Shown one piece after another: positions 24,526 through 32,805 of a stretch of 38,970 nt of DNA. The stretch comes from Acidobacteriota bacterium. Its GTDB lineage: Bacteria > Acidobacteriota > Terriglobia > UBA7540. A program made the position numbers and the translations under genes. Each line of letters starts with the position of its first letter. Position 1 is the stretch's first letter. The notes under the pieces are model-generated. The model had not been told where the DNA came from. It made no database searches and saw only the letters and a program-made list of their open reading frames with translations. The DNA lies in contig QHZN01000099.1 of NCBI GenBank assembly GCA_003225365.1, positions 1 through 38,970 of the forward strand, in the 5' to 3' direction.

Positions 24526-24671
24526 TCAGTGGGCATCGGGGCGCCCAAGGGTCGGTTCCGCCTTCACCATCACCTCTTCGAACAGCTTTGAAGATATCAT
24601 GCTGAACCCTTCAATCTCGACCTTTGTAATCGCGATCTTTTCCTTCTTCACATCGAAGCGAACCACGCGGC
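24526..24671 (-). pseudogene. 3' remnant of an unrecognised gene
   Basis: The minus strand reads RFDVKKEKIAITKVEIEGF, then SMISSKLFEEVMVKAEPTLG, RPDAH and a TGA stop at 24526-24528. The composition is clearly protein-like, but there is no start codon or upstream gene body: the frame runs into the SDR scrap at 24672. I do not recognise the family. Confidence 0.45.
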
Positions 24672-24812
24672 CTACACCTGCGCAAAACCGCCATCTACAA
24701 ACAGTTCCGCACCTGTGAGGTAGCTGCCCTCGTCGGATGCGAGAAACACCACAGTCTTGGCGATTTCATCGCGCGAACCAAACCTGCCGAGCCGAACACC
24801 AAGTGCCGGAGT
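24672..24812 (-). pseudogene. 3' remnant of a short-chain dehydrogenase gene
   Basis: Directly after the TAA of the alcohol dehydrogenase gene, and in the same frame, the minus strand reads [20 protein letters not shown], then [26 protein letters not shown] and a TAG stop. This is an intact SDR C-terminus of about 46 residues without the rest of the gene. It resembles the scrap at 21262-21372 but is better preserved. The junction between the ADH stop and this scrap marks a deletion or rearrangement point. Confidence 0.8.
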
Positions 24813-25826
24813 TTACGTGGTGAGGACGACGCGGAATTCGGCTTTCCCGCTCATCATGCGGGCATAGGCTTCGGCTGCTTTTGCGAGCGGATACTTTTCG
24901 ATCATAGGCCGCACACCCGTCATTTCGGCAAAGCGCAGAGTGTCCTCAGAATCCGTAGGAATTCCGGCCGACCAGCCCTGAATGCGCTTCCTGCCGAAGA
25001 GCAACTGTATGGGCTGCACTTCGATGGGGTCTGTCGGCGCCCCTACGACAAGCATTGTGCCGTTCACCCCCAAGCCTCCGATTACCGCGGACATCGCTTT
25101 GCCGCTGGTCGCGGTAGCAAGAATCACACTCGCGCCGCCTAGCTTCTGCAGCTCGGCTGCAGGGTCAGTTGCGGCGCTGTCGATATAAACATCCGCTCCG
25201 AGTTTCTTGGCGAGCGCAGCGTTCCCCGGCCCGCGTCCTACCGCCGCAACGCGATAGCCGAATTTCTTCGCGAACTGAACACCCAGGTGGCCGAGCCCGC
25301 CAATTCCCTGCACAGCGACCAGGTCGCTCGGCAGAGCACCGTTGCGACGGAGAGCGTTGAACGTGGTGATCCCGGCACACATCAGGGGCGCGGCTTCGGC
25401 GGCATCGAGCGATTCCGGCATGCGCGCCAACGCTTCCACCGGTGCGAGCATGTACTCCTGGTAGCCACCGTCATAACTGATCCCGCAAATCTTCACGTTC
25501 GCGCAATTCGCGAAATCTCCGCGCCGGCAGGCGAGACACGTGCCGTCCTGGCCGCCGTGCCAGCCGACTCCGACGCGCTCGCCCTTTTTCCATTCCGAGA
25601 CGCCCGCGCCCACCTCGTCGATTACGCCCGCTACTTCGTGTCCGGGGACGCGTGGGTACGAAATTCCCGGAAAGAGGCCGTCCTTCGTGACCACGTCGCT
25701 GTGACAGACTCCACACGCGAGGACGCGGATCCTCACTTGTAATGGACCGGGCAGTGGAATTTCACGCTCCGCGATCTCGAAGTCCGCTCCCGCCTTCGGC
25801 ACTTGCACCACTTTCATCTTTGGCAT
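24813..25826 (-). CDS. Zinc-dependent alcohol dehydrogenase (AdhP-like MDR)
   Basis: Medium-chain dehydrogenase of 337 residues. The catalytic zinc site is in VLACGVCHSD, with GHEVAGVIDEVG following; the structural zinc lobe GQDGTCLACRRGDFANC keeps three cysteines, with an Asp where the first usually lies. The NAD(P) motif is VQGIGGLGHLGVQFAKKFG. ADHs of this type oxidise primary alcohols or reduce aldehydes; the substrate is open. The ATG at 25826 has a perfect AAGGAGG eight bases upstream. Its stop is followed in frame by an SDR scrap. Confidence 0.92.
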   Translation of the reverse strand: MPKMKVVQVPKAGADFEIAEREIPLPGPLQVRIRVLACGVCHSDVVTKDGLFPGISYPRVPGHEVAGVIDEVGAGVSEWKKGERVGVGWHGGQDGTCLACRRGDFANCANVKICGISYDGGYQEYMLAPVEALARMPESLDAAEAAPLMCAGITTFNALRRNGALPSDLVAVQGIGGLGHLGVQFAKKFGYRVAAVGRGPGNAALAKKLGADVYIDSAATDPAAELQKLGGASVILATATSGKAMSAVIGGLGVNGTMLVVGAPTDPIEVQPIQLLFGRKRIQGWSAGIPTDSEDTLRFAEMTGVRPMIEKYPLAKAAEAYARMMSGKAEFRVVLTT

Positions 25827-25880
25827 TCTTGGTTCCTCCTTTGCTTCCAATTCTCGACCTCGGCCGGATGGCCGAACGCC

Positions 25881-26342
25881 TCAAGCGGGGTTGCTTTCAT
25901 GGCTGATCCCTCCCTCACCATCGACTGTTCCTTGGTTCTCGGCGTCCTGCGCCTCTGTGATCGGATGCAGAAGAGACCGTTCGGTTTCTGAATGTGGCAA
26001 GACAATTTTTGGGGGCATCCAACAGAATGGCCTCAAGCTTCCCGAGAGAGGCTGGACGCAGCCCCGCCCTCGTTGCCAGTCTGTTTGGGGCCACCGTCCT
26101 GTAGCTTTTTGACCTCGAAGTACCATGCAAGTGGAAGCTGCTTTCGCGACCAATCGGTTCTCCTCATCGGTTATGTTGCATTCCACATAGCCGATCATGC
26201 GGCCCCGCCCAACGACGCTTCCCTCCACTTTCAGTTGCGCCTGCCAGACCGGGCGAAGGAAATTGATTTTCAATTCGACGGTCATGAACGATTCCTCCGG
26301 CGCACACGAACTTTGGTGTCCAGAAAGTCCTCGAGATGGCAC
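25881..26342 (-). pseudogene. Fragment of a PaaI-type hotdog thioesterase
   Basis: Residues MTVELKINFLRPVWQAQLKV and GRGRMIGYVECNITDEENRL followed by VAKAASTCMVLRGQ are the second half of a PaaI/hotdog acyl-CoA thioesterase. The first half with the HGG...LLD catalytic region is missing; upstream codons are unlike the family. After ATGR, where such proteins usually stop, the frame continues about 60 residues without family character. The gene thus seems truncated at both ends and is probably non-functional. Confidence 0.6.
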
Positions 26343-26399
26343 CAGGCCAGATCGAGCGCGTCATCCGCGCCGGGCTGCCTCGCACCCGGTCGTCCGGGC

Positions 26400-26804
26400 T
26401 CATACGATGCGACCAATTGGTCTCAAGTTACATCTAGGTACGCTTGCGGGGGGCAGTCGGCGGATGGGACCTCTGTTGACAGCATCCTGCCGGCTGGTCT
26501 GCGCATGTCTGCGGCGGCGAGGCGCCTTCTTGCCGCGCGCGATCTTCGCGAGCGCCCTCGCGTAGGCCGCGAGAGTTTCGGGGACGGCCTGGCTATAAAC
26601 GAAATGGCCCTCGCGCCGGCAGGCGATCAGCCCGGCTTTGCTCAGAATTTTGAGATGATGGGAGACGGTTGCGGGGGTCACGCCACGCATGGAGACGATC
26701 TCGCCACAATTCATCTGGCCCGCTTTGGAAATCGCCTCGAAGATCCGAAGGCGAGTCTCGTCCGCCAAGGCTTTTGATACCTTCTCAACCTCAGAATGCT
26801 TCAT
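26400..26804 (-). CDS. ArsR-family winged-helix regulator
   Basis: A 134-residue helix-turn-helix protein. The core VSKALADETRLRIFEAISKAGQ, GEIVSMRGVTPATVSHHLKILSKAGLI and REGHFVYSQAV matches the ArsR/SmtB winged helix. No Cys-x-Cys metal site is seen in the recognition helix region, so a metal sensor role is not supported. The C-terminal 45 residues are Arg/Pro-rich, end beside the broken thioesterase gene and may be a run-on tail. I use the ATG at 26804; a GTG at 26816 is possible. It is divergent from the SDR at 27016 with a 211-bp spacer, so it may regulate that gene. Confidence 0.85.
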   Translation of the reverse strand: MKHSEVEKVSKALADETRLRIFEAISKAGQMNCGEIVSMRGVTPATVSHHLKILSKAGLIACRREGHFVYSQAVPETLAAYARALAKIARGKKAPRRRRHAQTSRQDAVNRGPIRRLPPASVPRCNLRPIGRIV

Positions 26805-27015
26805 GGTTCTATCCACAGTCTAGCGAAGTCGTCGCCCTAACCGCCAGGGGGGTATTTTATGCTTCCGCGACATACACCGAGTATCCCGCAACCTAACACT
26901 TCGATAATCATCTAAATTTCGGACTCTGGGCGGCGCCGCAAAGTCGCGGGAGGCGGCGGGCTGGATTCTCCCGGGGCCGGTAGACAGAAAATTCGTAGAA
27001 CTCAAGGAGACCGAC

Positions 27016-27765
27016 ATGAAGAGACTCGAAGGGAAAGTGGCTGTAGTGACTGGCGGAAACAGCGGCATTGGGCTGGCGACGGCCAAACGCCTGAAAGAGG
27101 AGGGGGCGAGAGTAGCCATCTCAGGTCGAAACAAGAAAACGCTGGATGAAGCAGTGAAGTCCATCGGAAACGGCGTTGTGGCCGTACAGGCGGACGTCGC
27201 GAAGCTCGCGGACATGGACAAGTTGTATGCGGAGGTTTCAAAGCGCTTGGGCAAAATCGACGTCCTGTTCGTCAACGCCGGAGTCGCGAAGTTTGCGCCG
27301 CTGGCCGAGACCTCCGAAAGCCTTTACGACGAACAGTTTGACATCAACATTAAAGGAGCGTACTTCACCATCCAGAAAGCGTTGCCTTTGCTGAATGACG
27401 GTGCGTCGATCATCTTGAACACGAGCGTGGCAGACAGCACAGGGAACGCCGGGACGAGCGCGTATTCGGCAACCAAAGCCGCGCTGCGCTCTTTGGCAAG
27501 GACGGCGGCGGCGGAACTCGCGGGGCGCGGCATCCGCGTCAATACGGTCGCTCCGGGCCCGATCGTGACCCCGATTTTTGAAAGGACCGGACTGACGAAA
27601 GAGGCCATCGATGAATTCGCGAAGGGTGTGATTGCGCAGGTTCCCATGAAGAGGTTTGGACAACCCGAGGAAGTGGCGGCGACCGTGGCCTTCCTGGCCT
27701 CGCAAGATGCATCCTACATCACGGGCGTGGAAATTAACGTGGACGGCGGGTTGGGACAAGTCTGA
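27016..27765 (+). CDS. Short-chain dehydrogenase/reductase (glucose 1-dehydrogenase-like)
   Basis: Classical SDR of 249 residues. The cofactor loop TGGNSGIG is at 12-19, the structural NAG motif in LFVNAGVAKF, the catalytic Ser137, Tyr150 and Lys154 (SAYSATKAAL), and the C-terminus ends GVEINVDGGLGQV. Arg38 after the second strand (ISGRNKK) suggests NADP(H). AAGGAG lies seven bases before the ATG. It is divergent from arsR. Two scraps of similar SDR C-termini lie at 21262 and 24672, so the region has had several SDR genes. Substrate unknown. Confidence 0.9.
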   Translation: MKRLEGKVAVVTGGNSGIGLATAKRLKEEGARVAISGRNKKTLDEAVKSIGNGVVAVQADVAKLADMDKLYAEVSKRLGKIDVLFVNAGVAKFAPLAETSESLYDEQFDINIKGAYFTIQKALPLLNDGASIILNTSVADSTGNAGTSAYSATKAALRSLARTAAAELAGRGIRVNTVAPGPIVTPIFERTGLTKEAIDEFAKGVIAQVPMKRFGQPEEVAATVAFLASQDASYITGVEINVDGGLGQV

Positions 27766-27944
27766 TTCGATTGGACGGCTGACAATAAGGGGCGAATGTC
27801 GTCAAATTGGGAGGCGGCGATGAGTAGAAGCTATTTGGCTCTGTTGACATCCTCATGAGAAGGTAGCGATGCCTCAAGCGGTACAGATTGAAACTCAGTC
27901 CGAGCAGCAGGGCTTGGCGCATCTGCATCCGGAGCGAGCGACCG

Positions 27945-28503
27945 GGCGCACGAGCCGAGATGGAGAACAGCATCAAAGAGCAACTCTCGCTGTTCGCGGA
28001 TCGGACCTCGACGGCCTTTCTGCGCAGCAATCAGGTGCGCCTCTACTTCTCTTCGGTGGCCTACCTGCTGATGGAGGCGCTGCGGCGACTGGGGCTGGCG
28101 GGCACGGAGCTGGCCCGCGCCCAAGCGGACACGCTGCGGCTGAAGCTGCTGAAGATCGGCGCGCAGATTCGGGTGACGGTCCGCCGAGTCTGGGTCTCGC
28201 TGGCCGAAAGCTACGCCTACGCTGGACTGTTCGCGCAGGTCTACGCCCAACTGCGCGCCCTTCCCTTGTCCGTCGGCTGACGGATTGAAAAAGCTCCCGG
28301 AATTCTTTCACTGGTCGAAGGGAAATATCCACAGGCGGAAGTGTGGGAGTTTCAACCCCCCAATCGTTGCCGCTCAGCGGTCCCGGCCCCCACAAATCCC
28401 CAGAAGGTCCAGCCTCGACACGGTACAGCCCAAAACCTAGATCGGCACCGCTCATCAGGCTCCAGAATCAGCTTTCAGAAAACTTGGTGAGAAATGCGGG
28501 CTA
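27945..28503 (+). mobile_element. 5'-truncated IS1380-family insertion sequence remnant
   Basis: The plus-strand frame ending at 28280 reads AEMENSIKEQLSLFADRTST, LRSNQVRLYFSSVAYLLMEA, ARAQADTLRLKLLKIGAQIR and VTVRRVWVSLAESYAYAGLF, the C-terminal end of IS1380-type DDE transposases, about 110 residues. The remaining 350 or so residues with the catalytic acids are missing, so it cannot move itself. Sequence to about 28503 (TTGGTGAGAAATGCGGGC) looks like the usual right end of such elements, but I cannot find the left end. It lies about 420 bp from the tRNA-Arg 3' copy. Confidence 0.75.
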
Positions 28504-28909
28504 GTGAGCACCTCCACCGGCTATCTATGCCCCGATTTGGGAAGCCGCCTGTTTGCCCACATGAGATTCCACCGTAACGTCCAACGAGCTCCGGTCCTGG
28601 GGCTTGGTTGCGGTGGCGCGATCCCTACGCTTCAGCGCGCTTCGGACTTCTGGACTGAACCCTTGAAATGACACAATCGGGAACAACTAGTGTGCTGAGT
28701 TGTTAAAATGTTGAACAATTCCGGGCCGTGCGGCGACGCGTAAGTGCTTTGCGGTCTTTGTCCCGCTCTGCGGGATGAAACAGGCCTTTTGTTGTTCATC
28801 GAACTTCTGACTCAGGACAGTAGGGAGCAATACCGCCCGAATACCCCCTAAAACCATGGCGCCGGACTGAAGACAAAGCAAAGCGAGCCAACAAGATAGC
28901 GTGTTTTCC
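28504..28909. other. Intergenic stretch before the tRNA repeat
   Basis: No gene recognised. A short inverted repeat TTGTT/AACAA occurs at about 28700-28718. A 76-codon minus-strand frame (28687-28917) has no family similarity and runs into the tRNA-derived repeat, so it is not called. Confidence 0.5.
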
Positions 28910-28959
28910 CTGGCCAACGAATCAAGGGGTCGGGTGTTCGAATCACCCCGGGCGTACCA
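28910..28959 (+). repeat. Duplicated 3' end of tRNA-Arg (candidate att site)
   Basis: Bases 28923-28959 equal tRNA-Arg 486-522 exactly (37 bp), from the 3' side of the anticodon stem through the encoded CCA. Upstream the match to 473-485 continues with three mismatches, covering the anticodon loop (ACG kept at 28917-28919). There is no 5' half, so it is not a tRNA gene. A 3'-end copy in direct orientation at the far side of an intact tRNA is the classic footprint of site-specific integration by a tyrosine recombinase. Confidence 0.85.
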
Positions 28960-29321
28960 TTCCTCTCCCCTTAATTAAAACCAGTCGTCGGGTCCATCTG
29001 GCCGAGCACGACACCCGAAGGTGGGAGCCAGTTTTCAACGGCTCCACACGCAGGCGAGGGCCGGAGCGGCGAGTGCTCGAATCCTCCCTATTTCACCGGG
29101 CGTCCGATGCCCACCCAACACGTCCACGCAGCACGGTGATGGAAGCTTTGGGGAGGCAGACAACTCCGGGCTACCAGGTCGGCGATTTGAAGTAACGGCG
29201 CGGGAAGACCCGGAGCAAGATGAATTATCAATGAAGAATTATTAACACAGATGATCCCTTACAAATACTGACCTCGCCGCGCTCTATCTGCAATTCGTAA
29301 TTCATCGCTCAAAATTCTGCA
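28960..29321. other. Intergenic stretch after the tRNA repeat
   Basis: No gene recognised. At about 29071-29097 the sequence GTGCTCGAATCCTCCC followed by TTTCACC vaguely resembles a tRNA T arm and 3' end, but no fold can be built. The rest up to the stop of the FAH-family gene looks non-coding and turns AT-rich after 29218. Confidence 0.5.
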
Positions 29322-30284
29322 TTAGACCCGCGGCGCGACGACGGGGTTCGTGAGCGTTCCGATGCGCTCCACCGTGACGCTCATCGTGTCGCCGGCTTTC
29401 AAGAACACCGGAGGCTTGCGAAACACCCCCACGCCCGGCGGGGTGCCGGTGGAAATCAAATCGCCCGGCTCCCAGGTGAGCGAGCGCGAGAGGTAGCTGA
29501 CGAGGTAAGGAATCTTGAATATCAGGTTCGAGGTGTTCGAGTCCTGCACCGTCTGGCCGTTCAACGTGAGCGTGATTTTCAGGTTGTGCGGGTCGGCGAT
29601 TTCGTCGCGGGTCAAAATCCAAGGCCCCAGTGGACCGAACGTGTCGCAGCTTTTGCCGCGGAACCATTGCTTGTCGCCGAACTGAAAATCGCGCGCCGTG
29701 ACGTCGTTCAGAAGCGTATAGCCCGCGACGTGCTCCAGGGCGCGCTCTTCCGATATGTTACGCCCGCCCTTGCCGATGACCACGGCTAGTTCGGCCTCGT
29801 AGTCAATTTGCGAAGAATCCGCGAGCAAGCGGACGGGATCGCCGGGCCCGACGATGGTGTTTACGGATTTCAAGAAGAAGATGGGCGAGGTGGGCGGCTC
29901 GATGCCCTGTTCGTGGGCGTGGTCGGCGTAGTTCAAGCCCACGCAAGTGATCTTCCCCGGCCGAGCAATCGGGGCGCGCAGCCGTGCGCGGCCGAGCGGC
30001 GTCAAAAGCCCTTTCGGAGCCTTCTTCGCGTCGAGGCCGGCGACAAGCCACGAAACCGCTCGGCGGAGCGCGGCCAAGTACTTCTCACCGCGAGCGAGAA
30101 GCCCAATCATGTCTCGAGGCACGCCGCCGGCTTTGTGGAGCGCCTCGACCGCGCGGCGGAGTTTCGTGTCCGCCACCCGCCCTTTCGCAAGGCGCATGAG
30201 CGCCAGCTCCACGTCCACCACCGTCTCGCCCTCGACCACGCCCAGGCGATGTTGTTTATTAATTTCGTAGGTGACGAGTTTCAT
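29322..30284 (-). CDS. Fumarylacetoacetate hydrolase family protein (candidate 2,4-diketo-3-deoxy-L-rhamnonate hydrolase)
   Basis: A 320-residue FAH-family enzyme with the standard layout: variable N-terminal part, then KITCVGLNYADHAHEQG, the metal ligands of the E-x-E...D site in IDYEAELAVVIG and YTLLNDVTARDFQ, the KSCDTFGPLGPWI block and PGDLISTGTPPGVG. FAH-type hydrolases split C-C bonds of 2,4-diketo acids. Beside an L-rhamnonate dehydratase and SDRs, the likely reaction is cleavage of 2,4-diketo-3-deoxy-L-rhamnonate (or the fuconate isomer) to pyruvate and L-lactate, as in the LRA6 step. That assignment is contextual. It lies 51 bp after the GH78 gene. Confidence 0.88.
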   Translation of the reverse strand: MKLVTYEINKQHRLGVVEGETVVDVELALMRLAKGRVADTKLRRAVEALHKAGGVPRDMIGLLARGEKYLAALRRAVSWLVAGLDAKKAPKGLLTPLGRARLRAPIARPGKITCVGLNYADHAHEQGIEPPTSPIFFLKSVNTIVGPGDPVRLLADSSQIDYEAELAVVIGKGGRNISEERALEHVAGYTLLNDVTARDFQFGDKQWFRGKSCDTFGPLGPWILTRDEIADPHNLKITLTLNGQTVQDSNTSNLIFKIPYLVSYLSRSLTWEPGDLISTGTPPGVGVFRKPPVFLKAGDTMSVTVERIGTLTNPVVAPRV

Positions 30285-30335
30285 AGGCGATTTGTCCCTC
30301 CGAGGATTCGTAGGAGCGCGCCAGCTCGCGCACCC

Positions 30336-32792
30336 CTACTCGCCGGCCAATCGGAACGAGTAATGTCCCGAGCCCACGTCGAAGATGAAGTCGTCGTGGC
30401 CCTTGACGCCCGCGGTGACGCCCGGCGTGCCGGGAACAAATTGCCCTCTCTCCCAAATCACCCGGTCGCCTTCATAGATCGTAACATCGGTCATCTGCTC
30501 TTCCTGCGGGATGTAAACCTTGGCGTCGCTATTGGGCGGAATCGTGACCTCGAGCGTGACGCGGCCTGGCGAACGGCTCCAGGAGGTCGAGACGCGGCCG
30601 CGCACGGTCTCGACCGAAGCGCTGACCCAGCGCAGGTCTTCGACCACTTGCGGGTCGATGCGCAGGTGTCGGTAGCCGGCGCCGTCGTCGGGCTGCGCGA
30701 TGCCTCCGAGCGCCTGGTAAAACCACGCGCCGAGGCTGCCGAACATGGCGTGGTTGTGCGAGTTCATCGCCGGGCCAGTCTTGTCTTGCCAGAGCTCCCA
30801 AAGCGTTGTTGCGCCGCGCGCGATCATGAAACCCCAGCTCGGATACGTGGTTTGCGTCGCCAGCTCGTAAGCCAAGTCGGAGCGGCCAAAGCGCGTGAGC
30901 ACGGGCAACAGGTACTTGACGCCGATAAATCCCGTGGTGACGTGCGTGTTGTGCGTGTAAACGATGTCGGTGGTCAGGCGCCACGTCACGCCGCCCCGCG
31001 CCTTCTCCGGCGGGATGTCGAGGAAAAGCGGCAGCAAGTTTGCCGTTTGCGTGCCGGTCGAATAACTCCCGGTATCGGGGTTGAAAAATTTCTTGTTAAA
31101 GCCCTCGCGGATATCCGTGTCGAGCTTCAAGTAGGTTGCCGCGTCGTCCGCCTTCCCGAGGACCTTCGCGATGTGGGCAAGGATTTGAACGTCGTAGTCG
31201 AAGAAAAAGTCGGAGACCAGGGCCCCGGGCGTCGGCTCGATGGCCACCCAGTCGCCGTAGTAGCTGTACGTCAGCACGTTCGCCGGCGCGCGCGTGCGCA
31301 GGAATTCGACGTATTTCTTTAGGTTGTCGAAGTTCTCTTCCAGCACCCTGCGGTCGCCATACTGTTGCCACATGTACCAGACGATTTGCGGATAGGCGGT
31401 GCCCCAGGCTGGGTCGGCCGGGTAGCTGCCGTAGATGTGCGGCACGGTGTCGGATATTTCCCCGTCCGGCTGCTGCGCGTCGCGCATGTCGCGAACGAAA
31501 TTCGAGTAGAACGCCGCCATGTCGAAATTGAGCATGGCTTCTTCCGCCGTCACGTGGGCGTCGCCCATCCAGCCCTGGCGCTCGTTCCGCTGGTCGCAGT
31601 CGGTGGGGATGCCGAAGAGGTTCGAGAGCTGGCCCCAATGGATCAGGCGCTGAATTTGATTGAGGATTTGTTTTGAGGCGACGAAGCTCCCCGTGGGCTC
31701 GACCGCCGAGTGCACCACGCGCCCCCGCAGCGAATCCAGGCCGGGCGCGCCCGGAAAGCCCGTCACTTCGACGTAGCGGAAACCATGATAAGTGAAACGC
31801 GGCTCCCACGTTTCGACGCCGTCGCCCTTGAGAGTGTAAGTGTCGCGCGACTTCGCGCGCTCGATGTTGTCGCGGTTGATCGTGCCGTTGTCGTAGAGCA
31901 GCTCGGCGAAGCGCATCCGGACCTGGGCGCCGCTCGGCCCGCGCACGCGAAGCTGGGCCCAGCCACTGAAGTTCTGCCCGAAGTCGAAAACGTAAATCCC
32001 CGGATGCGGCGTCCACATGTTGACGGGGACGAGCGTGTCCACCACTTGAATCGCGGGCAGCATCTGGGCGGAGAGCTCGCCCTTTGGAGCTTCGACGGCC
32101 TCGGCGGCCGCCCAGCCGGAATCGTCGAAGCCGGCCCGGTCCCAGCCGGGCGTCTCGAGGCGCGCGTCGTAAGCCTCGCCGTCGTACGTGCTGTCGCTCG
32201 TGATGGGGCCGTTTTTGGCTTTCCAGGCGGGGCTGCTGCGGACGGCAACCTGCTTTCCGCCCGCCAGCTCGATTTCAATCTGGACGAGCAGCGCGCGCTT
32301 GCCGTACCAGCCTTGGCCCAGCATCACGCCGACGGCATTCCGGCCACTCGTAAGCATGCCAGTTACGTCGTAGGTCGAATAGAGCACTCGCTTTGAGTAG
32401 GTGGTCCATGCCGGGTCGAGCACGTTCGCTCCAACCTTCGCGCCATTGATGCGTAGCTCGTAATAGCCGAGGCCGGAAACGTACGCGCGGGCGCGCACGG
32501 GAGCTTGGGCGAGTTCGAATTCCGTGCGGAGTTGGTTGGCGCCCCCGATCCATTGCGCTTTCCAGTCGTCGCGGTCGAGCAGCCCCACTTCGAAAGTTGC
32601 GGCGGAGCTGTACGCGGACGCGCGGTCTTCCTTGTCCCACCAGCGCACTTTCCAGTAATACGTGCGGCCACTTTCGAGGGGCTTGCCTTGATAGACGACT
32701 TGAGTGGAGTCGTCGGAGGCGATCTTGGCGCTGTCCCACTGGTCGCCTTGATCTTTCGCTCGCAGCAATGAAAGCACCACGCCGAAGACCAC
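30336..32792 (-). CDS. GH78 alpha-L-rhamnosidase, N-terminally damaged
   Basis: Releases terminal alpha-L-rhamnose from glycans or plant glycosides. The 818-residue frame shows LLRAKDQGDQWDSAKI and TYYWKVRWWDKEDRAS (late part of the N-terminal beta domain), then FELAQAPVRARAYVSGLGYYE with INGAKVGANVLDPAWTTYSK (lectin-like domain), the catalytic (alpha/alpha)6 barrel with PTDCDQRNERQGWMGDAH and GATTLWELWQDKTGPAMNSH (the regions holding the acid and base carboxylates), and a C-terminal beta domain. The usual first 80-100 residues and a clear signal peptide are missing. The only in-frame starts are weak (GTG at 32792). An excellent ribosome site, AAGGGAGG, precedes an ATG at 32805 that is out of frame by one. 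I suspect a deletion at the 5' end. Confidence 0.85.
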   Translation of the reverse strand: MVFGVVLSLLRAKDQGDQWDSAKIASDDSTQVVYQGKPLESGRTYYWKVRWWDKEDRASAYSSAATFEVGLLDRDDWKAQWIGGANQLRTEFELAQAPVRARAYVSGLGYYELRINGAKVGANVLDPAWTTYSKRVLYSTYDVTGMLTSGRNAVGVMLGQGWYGKRALLVQIEIELAGGKQVAVRSSPAWKAKNGPITSDSTYDGEAYDARLETPGWDRAGFDDSGWAAAEAVEAPKGELSAQMLPAIQVVDTLVPVNMWTPHPGIYVFDFGQNFSGWAQLRVRGPSGAQVRMRFAELLYDNGTINRDNIERAKSRDTYTLKGDGVETWEPRFTYHGFRYVEVTGFPGAPGLDSLRGRVVHSAVEPTGSFVASKQILNQIQRLIHWGQLSNLFGIPTDCDQRNERQGWMGDAHVTAEEAMLNFDMAAFYSNFVRDMRDAQQPDGEISDTVPHIYGSYPADPAWGTAYPQIVWYMWQQYGDRRVLEENFDNLKKYVEFLRTRAPANVLTYSYYGDWVAIEPTPGALVSDFFFDYDVQILAHIAKVLGKADDAATYLKLDTDIREGFNKKFFNPDTGSYSTGTQTANLLPLFLDIPPEKARGGVTWRLTTDIVYTHNTHVTTGFIGVKYLLPVLTRFGRSDLAYELATQTTYPSWGFMIARGATTLWELWQDKTGPAMNSHNHAMFGSLGAWFYQALGGIAQPDDGAGYRHLRIDPQVVEDLRWVSASVETVRGRVSTSWSRSPGRVTLEVTIPPNSDAKVYIPQEEQMTDVTIYEGDRVIWERGQFVPGTPGVTAGVKGHDDFIFDVGSGHYSFRLAGE

Positions 32793-32805
32793 CGAACACG
32801 GCCAT

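Noticed and set aside
28687..28917. Minus-strand open frame beside the tRNA repeat
   Set aside because: No family similarity; it overlaps the tRNA-derived repeat and lies in otherwise non-coding sequence.
29071..29097. Possible tRNA T arm and 3' end (CTCGAATCCTCCC, TTTCACC)
   Set aside because: T stem does not pair properly and no acceptor or anticodon arm can be found upstream.
29808..31322. Long plus-strand open frame of 504 codons
   Set aside because: Antisense to the FAH and GH78 genes, which have clear domains; an artefact of GC-rich codon use.
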